DNA of 64,000 bases from Sinorhizobium meliloti (GTDB lineage Bacteria > Pseudomonadota > Alphaproteobacteria > Rhizobiales > Rhizobiaceae), in contig NZ_CP141213.1 of the NCBI RefSeq assembly GCF_035610345.1, forward strand, positions 1,054,001 through 1,118,000, written 5' to 3'. How positions within the stretch are numbered: the first letter of the stretch is position 1; each line of letters begins with the position of its first letter. Both the position numbers and the translations under genes were made by a program. The notes beneath the pieces are model-generated. The model saw only the letters and a list, made by a program, of their open reading frames with translations, ran no database searches and was not told where the DNA came from. Below, in pieces: positions 26,765 to 34,839 of this stretch.

Positions 26765-27329
26765 CCTTGTCCCTCCGTGGAGCATTGCCGCCGCCCTTTA
26801 GTATGGAGCAGGCGCTATTTTCTTCCAGTCCCTCCCGGAGGCGGTCGCGCAGGTGGACGCCCGGTAGGGGAATCGCTTTGGAAAATGAAAATTTCTCAGG
26901 TAGAATCAATGAGTTGTGCGTGACGACGGCGCGCCTTTGCCGTTACCTTCAGAAAAATAGCTTGCCGTTGGGTGCATTTGCAATAGAATACAAAAATTAT
27001 AGACTACTTCCGAAAAGGATGACCGTCAGGCCGAAACGCTGCTGCATGTTTCTTACGTCGGAGCCGATTTGAGGGTACAACATCCAAGAACTGGAAGTCC
27101 TGCAGCGGTCATTGCGCGCATTAGGCGGTATTCGACCGGAGTTTTATTTCGCTTGAAGCGGGAGGGAGGCGGCGCAAGGCGTTCTTGGCTAGCGCGTCGT
27201 TCCGGAAAATCCCGACGGGCGAGCGGTATACGAGCCCGTGAAATTCACCAGAGCTTTTGTGTGTCTCGAAGTCCTGCTTAAGAGTCGCCCCGACCACGGA
27301 GCGACAGCCAGCTCGCGAAAGGAGCTCAC
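26765..27329. promoter_or_regulatory. Divergent regulatory region, SfnB-like gene and FAD protein pair
   Basis: 565 bp without a supported gene. An AT-rich island around 26955-27005 (low-GC against a high-GC background) is the most likely promoter zone. I saw no clear sigma-54 element of the GG-N10-GC form. Short ORFs here have no recognisable translation. Confidence 0.45.
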
Positions 27330-28733
27330 ATGACCGTTCGTGGATTGTTTGCCGGCAGGTCAGCGGCGGCCGCCTCGTCCTCGCAGCCGGAAATTGCGAT
27401 CGTCGGCCGTGGATTTTCCGGCATCATGATGGCGATCGCGCTGATGAAATCGATGCGGGGAACTTTTCACCTCACCATGTACGACCCGCATCCATCGATC
27501 AGCGGCGGCCAGGCCTTTTCCGCGGCGCAGCGCTGCGAGATCCTCAACAGCCGGGTGCGCGACCTGTCGGTCGCGGCCGGCCAGCCCGACGATTTCAACG
27601 ACTGGCTTTGCGCCAATGATGAGTTCCGAACAGCCGTTCCGGCGGCCATTCCCGGCTTTCGGCAGATTTTCGTGCCGAAAGGCATCTTCAGCGACTACGT
27701 GCATCAACGCTTTTCCGAGGCGCTTGCCCGACGTTCCGACATCACGGTGAGGTTTTCCCACCAGCAGGTCACAGGCTTGCGCAAACTCGCAAGCGGTCGC
27801 TTCAGTCTTGTGCGTGACGGCGGACATGACGCATGCGACATCGTCATTCTTGCAACGGGCTTCGGCGTGCATCCGCGCGACCTCGAGGTTTCTGACGAGG
27901 AGCGACCGCTTGTGCGGACGCGCCGCCTCGTCGACCCGCGCCACGCGGTCCTGCTCGGCAGCGGCATTCGCGTGGTCGACCAGCTTTTCCAGATGCGCGA
28001 TAACGGTTATGCGGGAGAAATCACGCTCGTTTCGCGCCACGGCTTTCTGCCGCAGGCGCATACGCAGCTCGCAGCAGCCCCGAGTTTCCCGGTCGATCCG
28101 ATGCCGCAGGGCCTGCGCCGGATCGTCCGGTTCGTGCGTCAGGCCTGCGCCGAAGCCGAAGCGAAGGGGCAAAGCTGGCAGTCGGCCATGAACGGCCTGC
28201 GCCGGCGGGCGCGCTCGCTCTGGCAATCGCTCTCGGCGCAGGAAAAGCGGCAGTTCAACCGCCACCTGCGGGCCATCTACGACAGCCACAGAAACCGCCT
28301 CCCGGCGGCTGTCCACGCGCGGCTGCAGCAGGAACTTGCCGAGGGGCGGACCGTGCTTCGCCGCGGACGGGCAGGGCGGCGCCTGCCGGAAGGCATCATG
28401 GTGCGCTGGGCGGGTCGGCATGCCGAGGAACTGCTCAGGGCAGATCAGGTGATCGAATGCCGCTGTTCCGCCCCGGAGCTTGATACGCCCTTGCTCCGGA
28501 GTCTTTTTGCGGGTGGGCTTGCCGAACCCGATGAACTCGAGCTCGGCGTCGCGGTCAGTCCGACGGGAGAAGTCTTGAGCCCGTCCGGACGCACGCCGAA
28601 CCTCTTCGCGATCGGTCCGCTCGGATTGGGAAGCCTGCCCGACATCGACCTGGTGCCTGAGATCGTCACCCAGACCTATGCGGCAGCACGGCTTATCGCG
28701 ACAGGCAAGCGACTGGCGCTGAAGGCCGGATAG
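27330..28733 (+). CDS. FAD/NAD(P)-binding protein (PF13454-like), first paralog
   Basis: A 467-residue protein with an N-terminal Rossmann FAD motif, IAIVGRGFSGIMMAIAL (about residues 22-38), and later segments typical of the FAD_NAD_binding_9 group: GGQAFSAAQRCEILNSRV, DIVILATGFGVHPRDL and a GSGIRVVDQLFQM second nucleotide-binding region. The C-terminus has FAIGPLGLGSLPDIDLVPEIVTQ, the usual FAD-contact end. The family oxidises or hydroxylates small molecules but no substrate is known. It is followed 133 bp later by a clear paralog on the same strand. Confidence 0.8.
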   Translation: MTVRGLFAGRSAAAASSSQPEIAIVGRGFSGIMMAIALMKSMRGTFHLTMYDPHPSISGGQAFSAAQRCEILNSRVRDLSVAAGQPDDFNDWLCANDEFRTAVPAAIPGFRQIFVPKGIFSDYVHQRFSEALARRSDITVRFSHQQVTGLRKLASGRFSLVRDGGHDACDIVILATGFGVHPRDLEVSDEERPLVRTRRLVDPRHAVLLGSGIRVVDQLFQMRDNGYAGEITLVSRHGFLPQAHTQLAAAPSFPVDPMPQGLRRIVRFVRQACAEAEAKGQSWQSAMNGLRRRARSLWQSLSAQEKRQFNRHLRAIYDSHRNRLPAAVHARLQQELAEGRTVLRRGRAGRRLPEGIMVRWAGRHAEELLRADQVIECRCSAPELDTPLLRSLFAGGLAEPDELELGVAVSPTGEVLSPSGRTPNLFAIGPLGLGSLPDIDLVPEIVTQTYAAARLIATGKRLALKAG

Positions 28734-28866
28734 ACACCACCTCGGCGGCCGGAATGGCGGCCGGCGAATGCCGGTGATCCGGCCCGCTGCAGGCAGTAGC
28801 GGTCAGGCAAATTCAAACGGTAGACTCAACGACGACAGGGTCGTCGCTGCGCAGCAGGTCTTCGAT

Positions 28867-30330
28867 ATGACGGATGCCGTCGGCCATTACCTCACGCGCC
28901 CCACCGTCGCAATCATCGGCGGCGGCTTCACCGGTGCCGTGGTCGCGACGCACCTGGCGCGGGCTCGCGCCATGGATGGCTGGCAGATTTCCGTCTTCGA
29001 GCCGCGGGAGCGGCTGGGATGCGGCCTTGCCTATGATACCGCGGAGCCCGCGCATCGCGTCAATGTCCCGGCCGCACGCATGAGCATCGATCCGGGCGAT
29101 CCCGACCATTTCATGCGCTGGCTCGAGCTTCGGGGCGAACCGCGCGACGATCCCGAGGCGCTTGCCTGCGACGGCCATCTTTATCCCGCCCGGCAGCTCT
29201 TCGGCCGCTATGTCGCCGAAACGATCGCGCCGTTCCTGGAACACGGGCGCATCGCACACCATCGGGAGAGAGTGATCGCCGTCGAGCGTCAGGGAGCGGC
29301 CTGGGCGGTTCGCGGCGACGGCGGGACGCTAAGCCGCGCCGACGTGCTGGTGGTGGCGACGACGCACCCGGCTCCGGAGGCTCCCGCAGGCGTAGGCGCC
29401 ATCCTCACGGGGCACCCCCGCTACGTGCCGGATTCGACCGAGCCCGGCACGCTCGACAGAATCCGGGCCGGTGACCGCGTGCTGATCATCGGGACCGGGC
29501 TGACTTCGGCCGATGTGATCGCCACCCTGCGCAGAGGCGGGCATAAGGGGCCGATCACCGCCTTTTCCCGGCGCGGTCTGCGTTCTCGTGGACATTCCGA
29601 CCGGGCGCAGGACCCCTATGGCGACTTCATCTCACGACCTTGGAGATCGGCCGCGGAGTTGCTCTCCCAGGTACGCCGGACGATCCGCGATGCGGAAGCG
29701 GAAGGCTTTACATGGCATGCGGTCCTCGATGCGCTCAGAGCACAAGGCGGTGAGATCTGGCGCAATCTGCCGATGAGCGAGCGGCGGCGGCTTGTCCGTC
29801 ACGTGCGGCCTTTCTGGGATGTGCACCGCTTTCGTGTAGCTCCGCAAATCGATGCGGTCGTGAGCGCGGGGCTGAGGGACGGCGATATACGCGTCCTCGC
29901 CGGTTCGGTCGCTCATATGGCGCGCGTCGGCGAGAATGTCGCGGTCACTTTCCGGAGGCGGCGGGCTGGCGGAACGGAAGAAGGGGAATTCGACGCCGTG
30001 GTGATCACCACCGGCCCGGCGCACCGGTCGATCCTGCAAAGCCAATCCTGGCTGGATTCGCTCGGAGCCGCAGGTTATCTGCGCCCCGATACGGTTGGGC
30101 TGGGCCTCGCCTGCAGCGAAACGAGCAGGGCGCTCGACAGCGAAAACAGGGAGGTGGACGACCTCTTCGTCGCCGGTCCTCTCGCCCGCGGCACCTTTGG
30201 CGAACTTATGGGCCTGCCGCAGGTCAACGACCACGCCATTTTCGTGGCGGCGCAGATATCTGCGCTGGCGCAGGCGCGCCGAGTGCACCGGCGCGCGCCT
30301 CCGCGCTCGGCCGCGGCACCGGCCCGCTGA
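28867..30330 (+). CDS. FAD/NAD(P)-binding protein (PF13454-like), second paralog
   Basis: A 487-residue paralog of the preceding protein, with RPTVAIIGGGFTGAVVATHL at the N-terminus, GCGLAYDTAEPAHRVNVPAA (about 60-80), RVLIIGTGLTSADVIATL (about 200) and a C-terminal FVAGPLARGTFGELMGLPQV. The shared helical segment in the middle (LLSQVRRTIRDAEAEGFTWH here, LRRIVRFVRQACAEAEAKG there) shows common descent. The start at 28867 was chosen because it lies just ahead of the Rossmann fold; the frame is open from 28768. Probably cotranscribed with its paralog. Function unknown. Confidence 0.78.
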   Translation: MTDAVGHYLTRPTVAIIGGGFTGAVVATHLARARAMDGWQISVFEPRERLGCGLAYDTAEPAHRVNVPAARMSIDPGDPDHFMRWLELRGEPRDDPEALACDGHLYPARQLFGRYVAETIAPFLEHGRIAHHRERVIAVERQGAAWAVRGDGGTLSRADVLVVATTHPAPEAPAGVGAILTGHPRYVPDSTEPGTLDRIRAGDRVLIIGTGLTSADVIATLRRGGHKGPITAFSRRGLRSRGHSDRAQDPYGDFISRPWRSAAELLSQVRRTIRDAEAEGFTWHAVLDALRAQGGEIWRNLPMSERRRLVRHVRPFWDVHRFRVAPQIDAVVSAGLRDGDIRVLAGSVAHMARVGENVAVTFRRRRAGGTEEGEFDAVVITTGPAHRSILQSQSWLDSLGAAGYLRPDTVGLGLACSETSRALDSENREVDDLFVAGPLARGTFGELMGLPQVNDHAIFVAAQISALAQARRVHRRAPPRSAAAPAR

Positions 30331-30507
30331 CCGAGCGGCGACGCCGATGCAACTTCTGCGGCAGCATGCCTGCGGCATCGCTTACGCTTTCCGCGATTCT
30401 GCACTATATTAGGATGTGTTGATTTCGACGAAAGGTGGAGCGGGCGAGGTGGTTTGCAGCTATCCGCCTGCGCCCGCAGACGAGAAGCCGTGAGGTATCG
30501 ACGGCGA

Positions 30508-31875
30508 ATGGCCCGCATCCTCATCCTGTTGTTCAGTCTCCTGTCGGCCTTCGCATTTCCTGTCACGCCGGTGCCCGGAGCCGAGCGCACGGCAATCGTC
30601 CTGCACGTCAACGGAGCCATCAGTCCCGCCGCGGCAGAATATGTGACGCGCGGTCTTCAACAGGCCAGGGATCGCGGTGCCGCGCTGGTGGTCCTGCAGA
30701 TGGACACGCCCGGCGGACTGGATACGTCGATGCGCGACATCATACGCGCCATCCTCGATTCGCCCGTGCCGGTCGCGAGTTTCGTCGCGCCCAGCGGAGC
30801 GCGGGCAGCAAGCGCCGGCACCTATATCCTTTATGCGAGCCATATTGCGGCCATGGCCCCGGGGACGAATCTGGGCGCGGCGACGCCGATCGCCATCGGC
30901 GGAGGACTGTTTGGCAATGACGAGCAGGAAGGCGAGGAAAAGACGGGCAAGCCGGACGAGCCGGAACCTCGCAAACCGGCCAATGCCGGCGAAGCGAAAC
31001 TCATCAACGATGCGGTCGCCTATATCCGCGGCCTGGCGGAATTGCGCAACCGCAACGTCGATTGGGCGGAGCGCGCCGTGCGCGAGGCTGCGAGCCTTTC
31101 CTCCGCCGCAGCCGCGCGCGAGCAGGTCATCGACTTCACCGCCGTCAGCGTCGACGACCTTTTGAAGCAGGCCCACGGCCGCCCCGTCCGCATCGGCCAA
31201 TCCGACGTTCGGCTCGATACGTCCGGGCTCGCCATAGAGGATCTTCCGCCGGATTGGCGGACGCGGCTGCTGTCGGTGATCACCAACCCGAACGTCGCCC
31301 TCCTCCTGATGATGGTCGGAATCTACGGGCTCATCTTCGAGTTTCTCGCGCCCGGCACAGTGGTGCCGGGTACAATCGGCGGCATCAGCCTCCTGCTCGG
31401 TCTCTACGCACTTGCGGTGCTGCCGGTGAGCTATGCCGGCGTGGGCCTTATCCTCCTTGGGGCGGGACTGCTGGTGGCGGAGGCGCATGCGCCGTCATTC
31501 GGCGTGCTCGGCCTCGGCGGCACCGTGGCCCTGGTGCTGGGCGCTGCTATTCTCTTCGACACGGACATGCCCGGACTGCAGGTGTCCTGGCCTGCACTGA
31601 GCGGTATTGCGATAGCCAGTCTGGCGTTCAGCCTGCTGGTTGCGCGTCTCGCCCTTGTTTCGCGCCGGCACAGGGTCGCCACCGGCGCGGAAGAGATGAT
31701 CGGCATTTCCGGCAAGGTCGACAGTTGGGCGGGAGCGGACGGCTACGTGATCGCCCACGGCGAGCGGTGGAGAGCCGTCAGCAGCGAACCGCTTGGACCG
31801 GGCGAGGACGTCATGGTCGTCGGCCGGGAGGGCCTCACGCTCAAGGTGGCGCGCAAACCGGCTGGAGCGGGATGA
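30508..31875 (+). CDS. nfeD: NfeD-type membrane serine protease
   Basis: A 455-residue long-form NfeD (NfeD1b). A signal sequence (ARILILLFSLLSAFAFPV) leads into a ClpP-like serine protease domain with VVLQMDTPGGLDTSMRDI and the nucleophile region SGARAASAGTYILYA (about residues 93-107). The second dyad member is probably the Lys in AKLINDAVAYIRGL. Four to five membrane spans follow (about 255-390), then a soluble OB-fold domain (GISGKVDSWAGADGYVIAHG). It is paired with a slipin gene 76 bp downstream, as NfeD1b proteins usually are. Known archaeal homologs cleave the slipin C-terminus. Named for nodulation formation efficiency in rhizobia. Confidence 0.88.
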   Translation: MARILILLFSLLSAFAFPVTPVPGAERTAIVLHVNGAISPAAAEYVTRGLQQARDRGAALVVLQMDTPGGLDTSMRDIIRAILDSPVPVASFVAPSGARAASAGTYILYASHIAAMAPGTNLGAATPIAIGGGLFGNDEQEGEEKTGKPDEPEPRKPANAGEAKLINDAVAYIRGLAELRNRNVDWAERAVREAASLSSAAAAREQVIDFTAVSVDDLLKQAHGRPVRIGQSDVRLDTSGLAIEDLPPDWRTRLLSVITNPNVALLLMMVGIYGLIFEFLAPGTVVPGTIGGISLLLGLYALAVLPVSYAGVGLILLGAGLLVAEAHAPSFGVLGLGGTVALVLGAAILFDTDMPGLQVSWPALSGIAIASLAFSLLVARLALVSRRHRVATGAEEMIGISGKVDSWAGADGYVIAHGERWRAVSSEPLGPGEDVMVVGREGLTLKVARKPAGAG

Positions 31876-31951
31876 TGAAAAGCATGCGCGGTTTTCCGCC
31901 CGCGTCCCGCACCAACTCCCCAATCGACCACGGGGGAAAAGGAGACCGCTC

Positions 31952-32722
31952 ATGACCTGGCTTGGAAATCTTGCGCCGTTTGTCGCCGCGCTCCTGTTCC
32001 TGCTGATCGTCATCGCCTTTGCGATCAGGATCCTCCGGGAATATGAACGCGGCGTGATCTTCACGCTCGGCCGTTTCACCGGCGTCAAGGGACCGGGGCT
32101 GATCCTGCTCCTCCCCTATGTGCAGCAGATGGTGCGCGTCGATCTCAGGACCCGTGTTCTCGACGTGCCCAGCCAGGACGTGATCTCGCGCGACAATGTT
32201 TCGGTGCGGGTCAGCGCTGTGATCTATTTCCGCGTCATCGACGCAGAGAAATCGACGATCCAGGTCGAGGATTTCATGGCCGCGACGAGCCAGCTCGCCC
32301 AGACGACGCTGAGATCCGTGCTCGGCAAACACGATCTGGACGAGATGCTGGCGGAGCGCGATCGTCTGAACGAGGACATTCAGAAGATCCTCGATGTGCA
32401 GACGGACGCATGGGGCATCAAGGTCGCTACCGTCGAAATCAAGCATGTCGACATCAACGAATCGATGATCCGGGCGATCGCCCGCCAGGCGGAGGCCGAA
32501 CGCGAAAGGCGCGCCAAGGTCATCAATGCCGAGGGCGAGCAGCAGGCCGCTGCGAAACTGCTGGAAGCGGCAGAAATTCTCGCCCGGAAACCCCAGGCCA
32601 TGCAGCTGCGCTATCTCAGCACCTTGAATGTCATCGCCGGCGAAAAGAACTCGACGATAATCTTTCCGTTCCCGATGGAGATCGCCGACATGCTGGCGAC
32701 GAACAAGGAGGGTTCCTCCTAA
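31952..32722 (+). CDS. Slipin (SPFH/stomatin-like) membrane protein
   Basis: A 256-residue SPFH protein. An N-terminal hydrophobic anchor (APFVAALLFLLIVIAFAI) is followed by the SPFH domain starting REYERGVIFTLGRFTGVKGP and the coiled-coil RQAEAERERRAKVINAEGE (about 180-200). It ends with LSTLNVIAGEKNSTIIFPFP, the hydrophobic C-terminal region that NfeD proteases cleave in archaeal relatives. Start at 31952 with GGAGA six bases upstream. It probably forms membrane microdomain oligomers together with the upstream NfeD. Confidence 0.9.
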   Translation: MTWLGNLAPFVAALLFLLIVIAFAIRILREYERGVIFTLGRFTGVKGPGLILLLPYVQQMVRVDLRTRVLDVPSQDVISRDNVSVRVSAVIYFRVIDAEKSTIQVEDFMAATSQLAQTTLRSVLGKHDLDEMLAERDRLNEDIQKILDVQTDAWGIKVATVEIKHVDINESMIRAIARQAEAERERRAKVINAEGEQQAAAKLLEAAEILARKPQAMQLRYLSTLNVIAGEKNSTIIFPFPMEIADMLATNKEGSS

Positions 32723-33195
32723 GGCCGGTTGAGATCAGACCCGCGGCGGCTTGTTTGATTTCCTCATTCCTGTGCTCGTCACAGGAATCCAACCAGCCCA
32801 AGTCCTTGGGCTGAAAGAACGTTTTCCGCGCCGCAGACGCGGTGCTGCTGGATCCCTGTGACAAGCACAGGGATGAGGGGCAGAGAGGGTGCGGTCCTCC
32901 AAGCCCTTCCTAAGGGCTGTTGAAATTCGGGCCACCCGGGGCGGCTTGTTTGATCGCCTCATTCCTGTGCTTGTCACAGGAATCCAGCCAGACCAAGTCC
33001 TTGGGCTGAAAGAACGTTTTCCGCGCCGCAGACGCGGCGCTGCTCTCATCCCTGTGACAAGCTCAGAGGATGAGGCGAGGAGAGATTGCAGGTCGCTGTA
33101 GCACTTTGAGCTGCTGCATGCTTTTGTCCATTGATCGGCTACAATCAATGGACACATGGATTGGCGCTCGGTGCCGCTTCAGACAGAGGTCGAAA
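32723..33195. repeat. Two diverged copies of a ~135-bp mosaic repeat (RIME-like)
   Basis: Copy A runs about 32745-32879 and copy B about 32940-33075. Both begin GGCGGCTTGTTTGAT and share TTGGGCTGAAAGAACG and CCGCGCCGCAGACGCGG. Each copy carries two palindromic parts with CCTGTG/CACAGG cores. The copies are roughly nine-tenths identical by eye. The remainder of the gap, 33076-33195, holds the Nudix promoter region. No gene is supported. Confidence 0.85.
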
Positions 33196-33681
33196 ATGCC
33201 GAAGAGAAGTGCGGGCGTTCTGCTTTATCGATACGAGGCGAGCGACCTCCTGGTTCTGCTCGTCCATCCGGGCGGGCCATTCTGGATGAACCGGGATCTC
33301 GGCGCCTGGTCGATCCCGAAGGGTGAGTATGATGCCGATGAAGAGCCGGAAGCCGCTGCGCGCCGGGAGTTCCTCGAGGAGACCGGCATCTCGATAACGG
33401 GCCCCTTGGAGTTTCTCGGCGAGGAGCGCCAAAAGGGCGGCAAGCTCGTCACCGCCTATGCGCATGAGAGCGAATTCGACGTCGCCAGCCTGCGCAGCAA
33501 CGTGTTCGAGACAGAGTGGCCGCCACGGAGCGGCAGGATGCAGGTCTTCCCGGAGGTCGACCGCGCCGGATGGTTCACGCTCGAAGAGGCGCGCGGCAAG
33601 ATAAATGTTTCCCAACGCCCGTTCATCGATCGGCTGGAGGCTTCGCGGAACGCCAGCCGCTCCGCGGGTTCCGCCTCCTGA
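33196..33681 (+). CDS. Nudix hydrolase
   Basis: A 161-residue Nudix protein from the ATG at 33196, which follows AGAGGT; the longer ORF runs back into repeats. The complete 23-residue Nudix box lies at residues 43-65, with Gly43, Glu49, the REFLEETGI core and all acidic metal ligands present. The N-terminus, PKRSAGVLLYRYEASDLLVLLVHPGGPFW, and the GAWSIPKGE lead-in resemble the NTP pyrophosphohydrolase subgroup with a later RAGWFTLEEARGKI segment. It likely hydrolyses a nucleoside diphosphate derivative; the substrate is unknown. It is convergent with cysG. Confidence 0.9.
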   Translation: MPKRSAGVLLYRYEASDLLVLLVHPGGPFWMNRDLGAWSIPKGEYDADEEPEAAARREFLEETGISITGPLEFLGEERQKGGKLVTAYAHESEFDVASLRSNVFETEWPPRSGRMQVFPEVDRAGWFTLEEARGKINVSQRPFIDRLEASRNASRSAGSAS

Positions 33682-33705
33682 GCGGTTGCGAACGCCCGAT
33701 CTGCA

Positions 33706-34839
33706 TCAATGGGCAGCGCCCAGGCCCGGCTGCGAGACTTCCCTCCTGCGGAAGGCCACCTGGATTACGTCGGAACGGCAAGGTGCCGCCTCGACACCCG
33801 GAACGATCTCGACAGGAATTCCAAGGCTCTCAAGCGCTGCGATCTCCTCGACGGCACCGGCAGGCGCCATCGGGTTCCCGGACCGAAGGCGCACCACCCG
33901 TTTCCCTTCCCCGACGAGAGCCGCGATGTCTCTGTTTCGACCCTTGGCGCTCGGCGCGACGGGGACGCGCCTTGCCTCCCGGCGCGCCAGTTCCAGGACG
34001 TCGTCAGGAATCCATTCGTCAAAGAGGATCACGTCGGCGGCTTGCAGGGCGCGAATTGCCTTCAAGGTGAGGAGTTCCGCGTCGCCGGGTCCGGCGCCGA
34101 CGATGGTGACGCGGCCGATGGCGGAGGGGCGCGTGACCAGACGATCCACCTCCGCCATCAGCCGCGTCTCTACACCCTCCTCCGGTGTATCCAGAAAGAC
34201 CCTGTCGACGAAGCGCTCCCAGAAGGCGCGGCGCGCGGCACCGGGTTTCAGGCGCGCGTTCACACGGTCGCGGATCGCCTGCGCCACCGTCGCCCACCGT
34301 TTGAGTGCCGGCGGCAGCAGGGCCTCGATCCGCCGGCGGATCGCCTGTGCCAGGATCGGTGCCGCGCCATCCGTCGAGATCGCAACGACCACGGGCGAGC
34401 GGTTCACGATCGATCCGAACTGAAACGCGCAGAAAGCCGGCTTGTCGATGACGTTGACGGGCACGCCGGCGCTCCGACCGGCTCGGAAGAATGCTTCTGC
34501 GTCGGCCTGGTCGTCGCAATCGGCAATGGCGATTGCCGCATCGCGAAAAACACCCTCATGCCACGCCTGGTCGTGGTGAACGAGCAAGCCGTGTTCATGC
34601 GCGGGCCCACGGGCGAGGAGGTCGAGGAAGAGATCGCTCAGCGACGTCCGCGGCGCGTAGACATGAACTTCCGCGCCGCAGGCCGCCAGCAGTTCGGCCT
34701 TCCAGGCGGCCGCATCGCTGCCGCCGGCGACAACGGCCCGTTTGCCGTTCAGGGGCCAGAAGAGCGGCAGCGTCGCGAGAGCGGTCACGCGCTGAGGCTT
34801 TTGGGCCGGATCACTCAGCAGCGAGGGTGAGGCAGCCAT
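33706..34839 (-). CDS. cysG: Siroheme synthase CysG, methyltransferase domain shortened
   Basis: A 377-residue CysG-like protein, about 80-90 residues short of full length. Residues 30-200 are the precorrin-2 dehydrogenase/ferrochelatase half: VVAGGSDAAAWKAELL, the Asp-containing ADCDDQADAEAFF, and FGSIVNRSPVVVAIS. A uroporphyrinogen methyltransferase domain then begins well (VTIVGAGPGDAELLTLKAIR, about 245) but its GGDPFxFGRGG motif reads RSGNPMAPAGAVEE. The protein stops soon after EIVPGVEAA, with a stop and then the Nudix gene. No other frame continues the domain. It should provide siroheme for NirB, but its methyltransferase half is probably inactive. It overlaps narB by 29 bp. Confidence 0.85.
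   Translation of the reverse strand: MAASPSLLSDPAQKPQRVTALATLPLFWPLNGKRAVVAGGSDAAAWKAELLAACGAEVHVYAPRTSLSDLFLDLLARGPAHEHGLLVHHDQAWHEGVFRDAAIAIADCDDQADAEAFFRAGRSAGVPVNVIDKPAFCAFQFGSIVNRSPVVVAISTDGAAPILAQAIRRRIEALLPPALKRWATVAQAIRDRVNARLKPGAARRAFWERFVDRVFLDTPEEGVETRLMAEVDRLVTRPSAIGRVTIVGAGPGDAELLTLKAIRALQAADVILFDEWIPDDVLELARREARRVPVAPSAKGRNRDIAALVGEGKRVVRLRSGNPMAPAGAVEEIAALESLGIPVEIVPGVEAAPCRSDVIQVAFRRREVSQPGLGAAH

Noticed and set aside
33706..33790. Frameshift as the cause of the short CysG
   Set aside because: I read the two alternative frames past the end of similarity; one stops quickly and the other gives no methyltransferase sequence. The convergent Nudix gene also leaves no room for the missing part.
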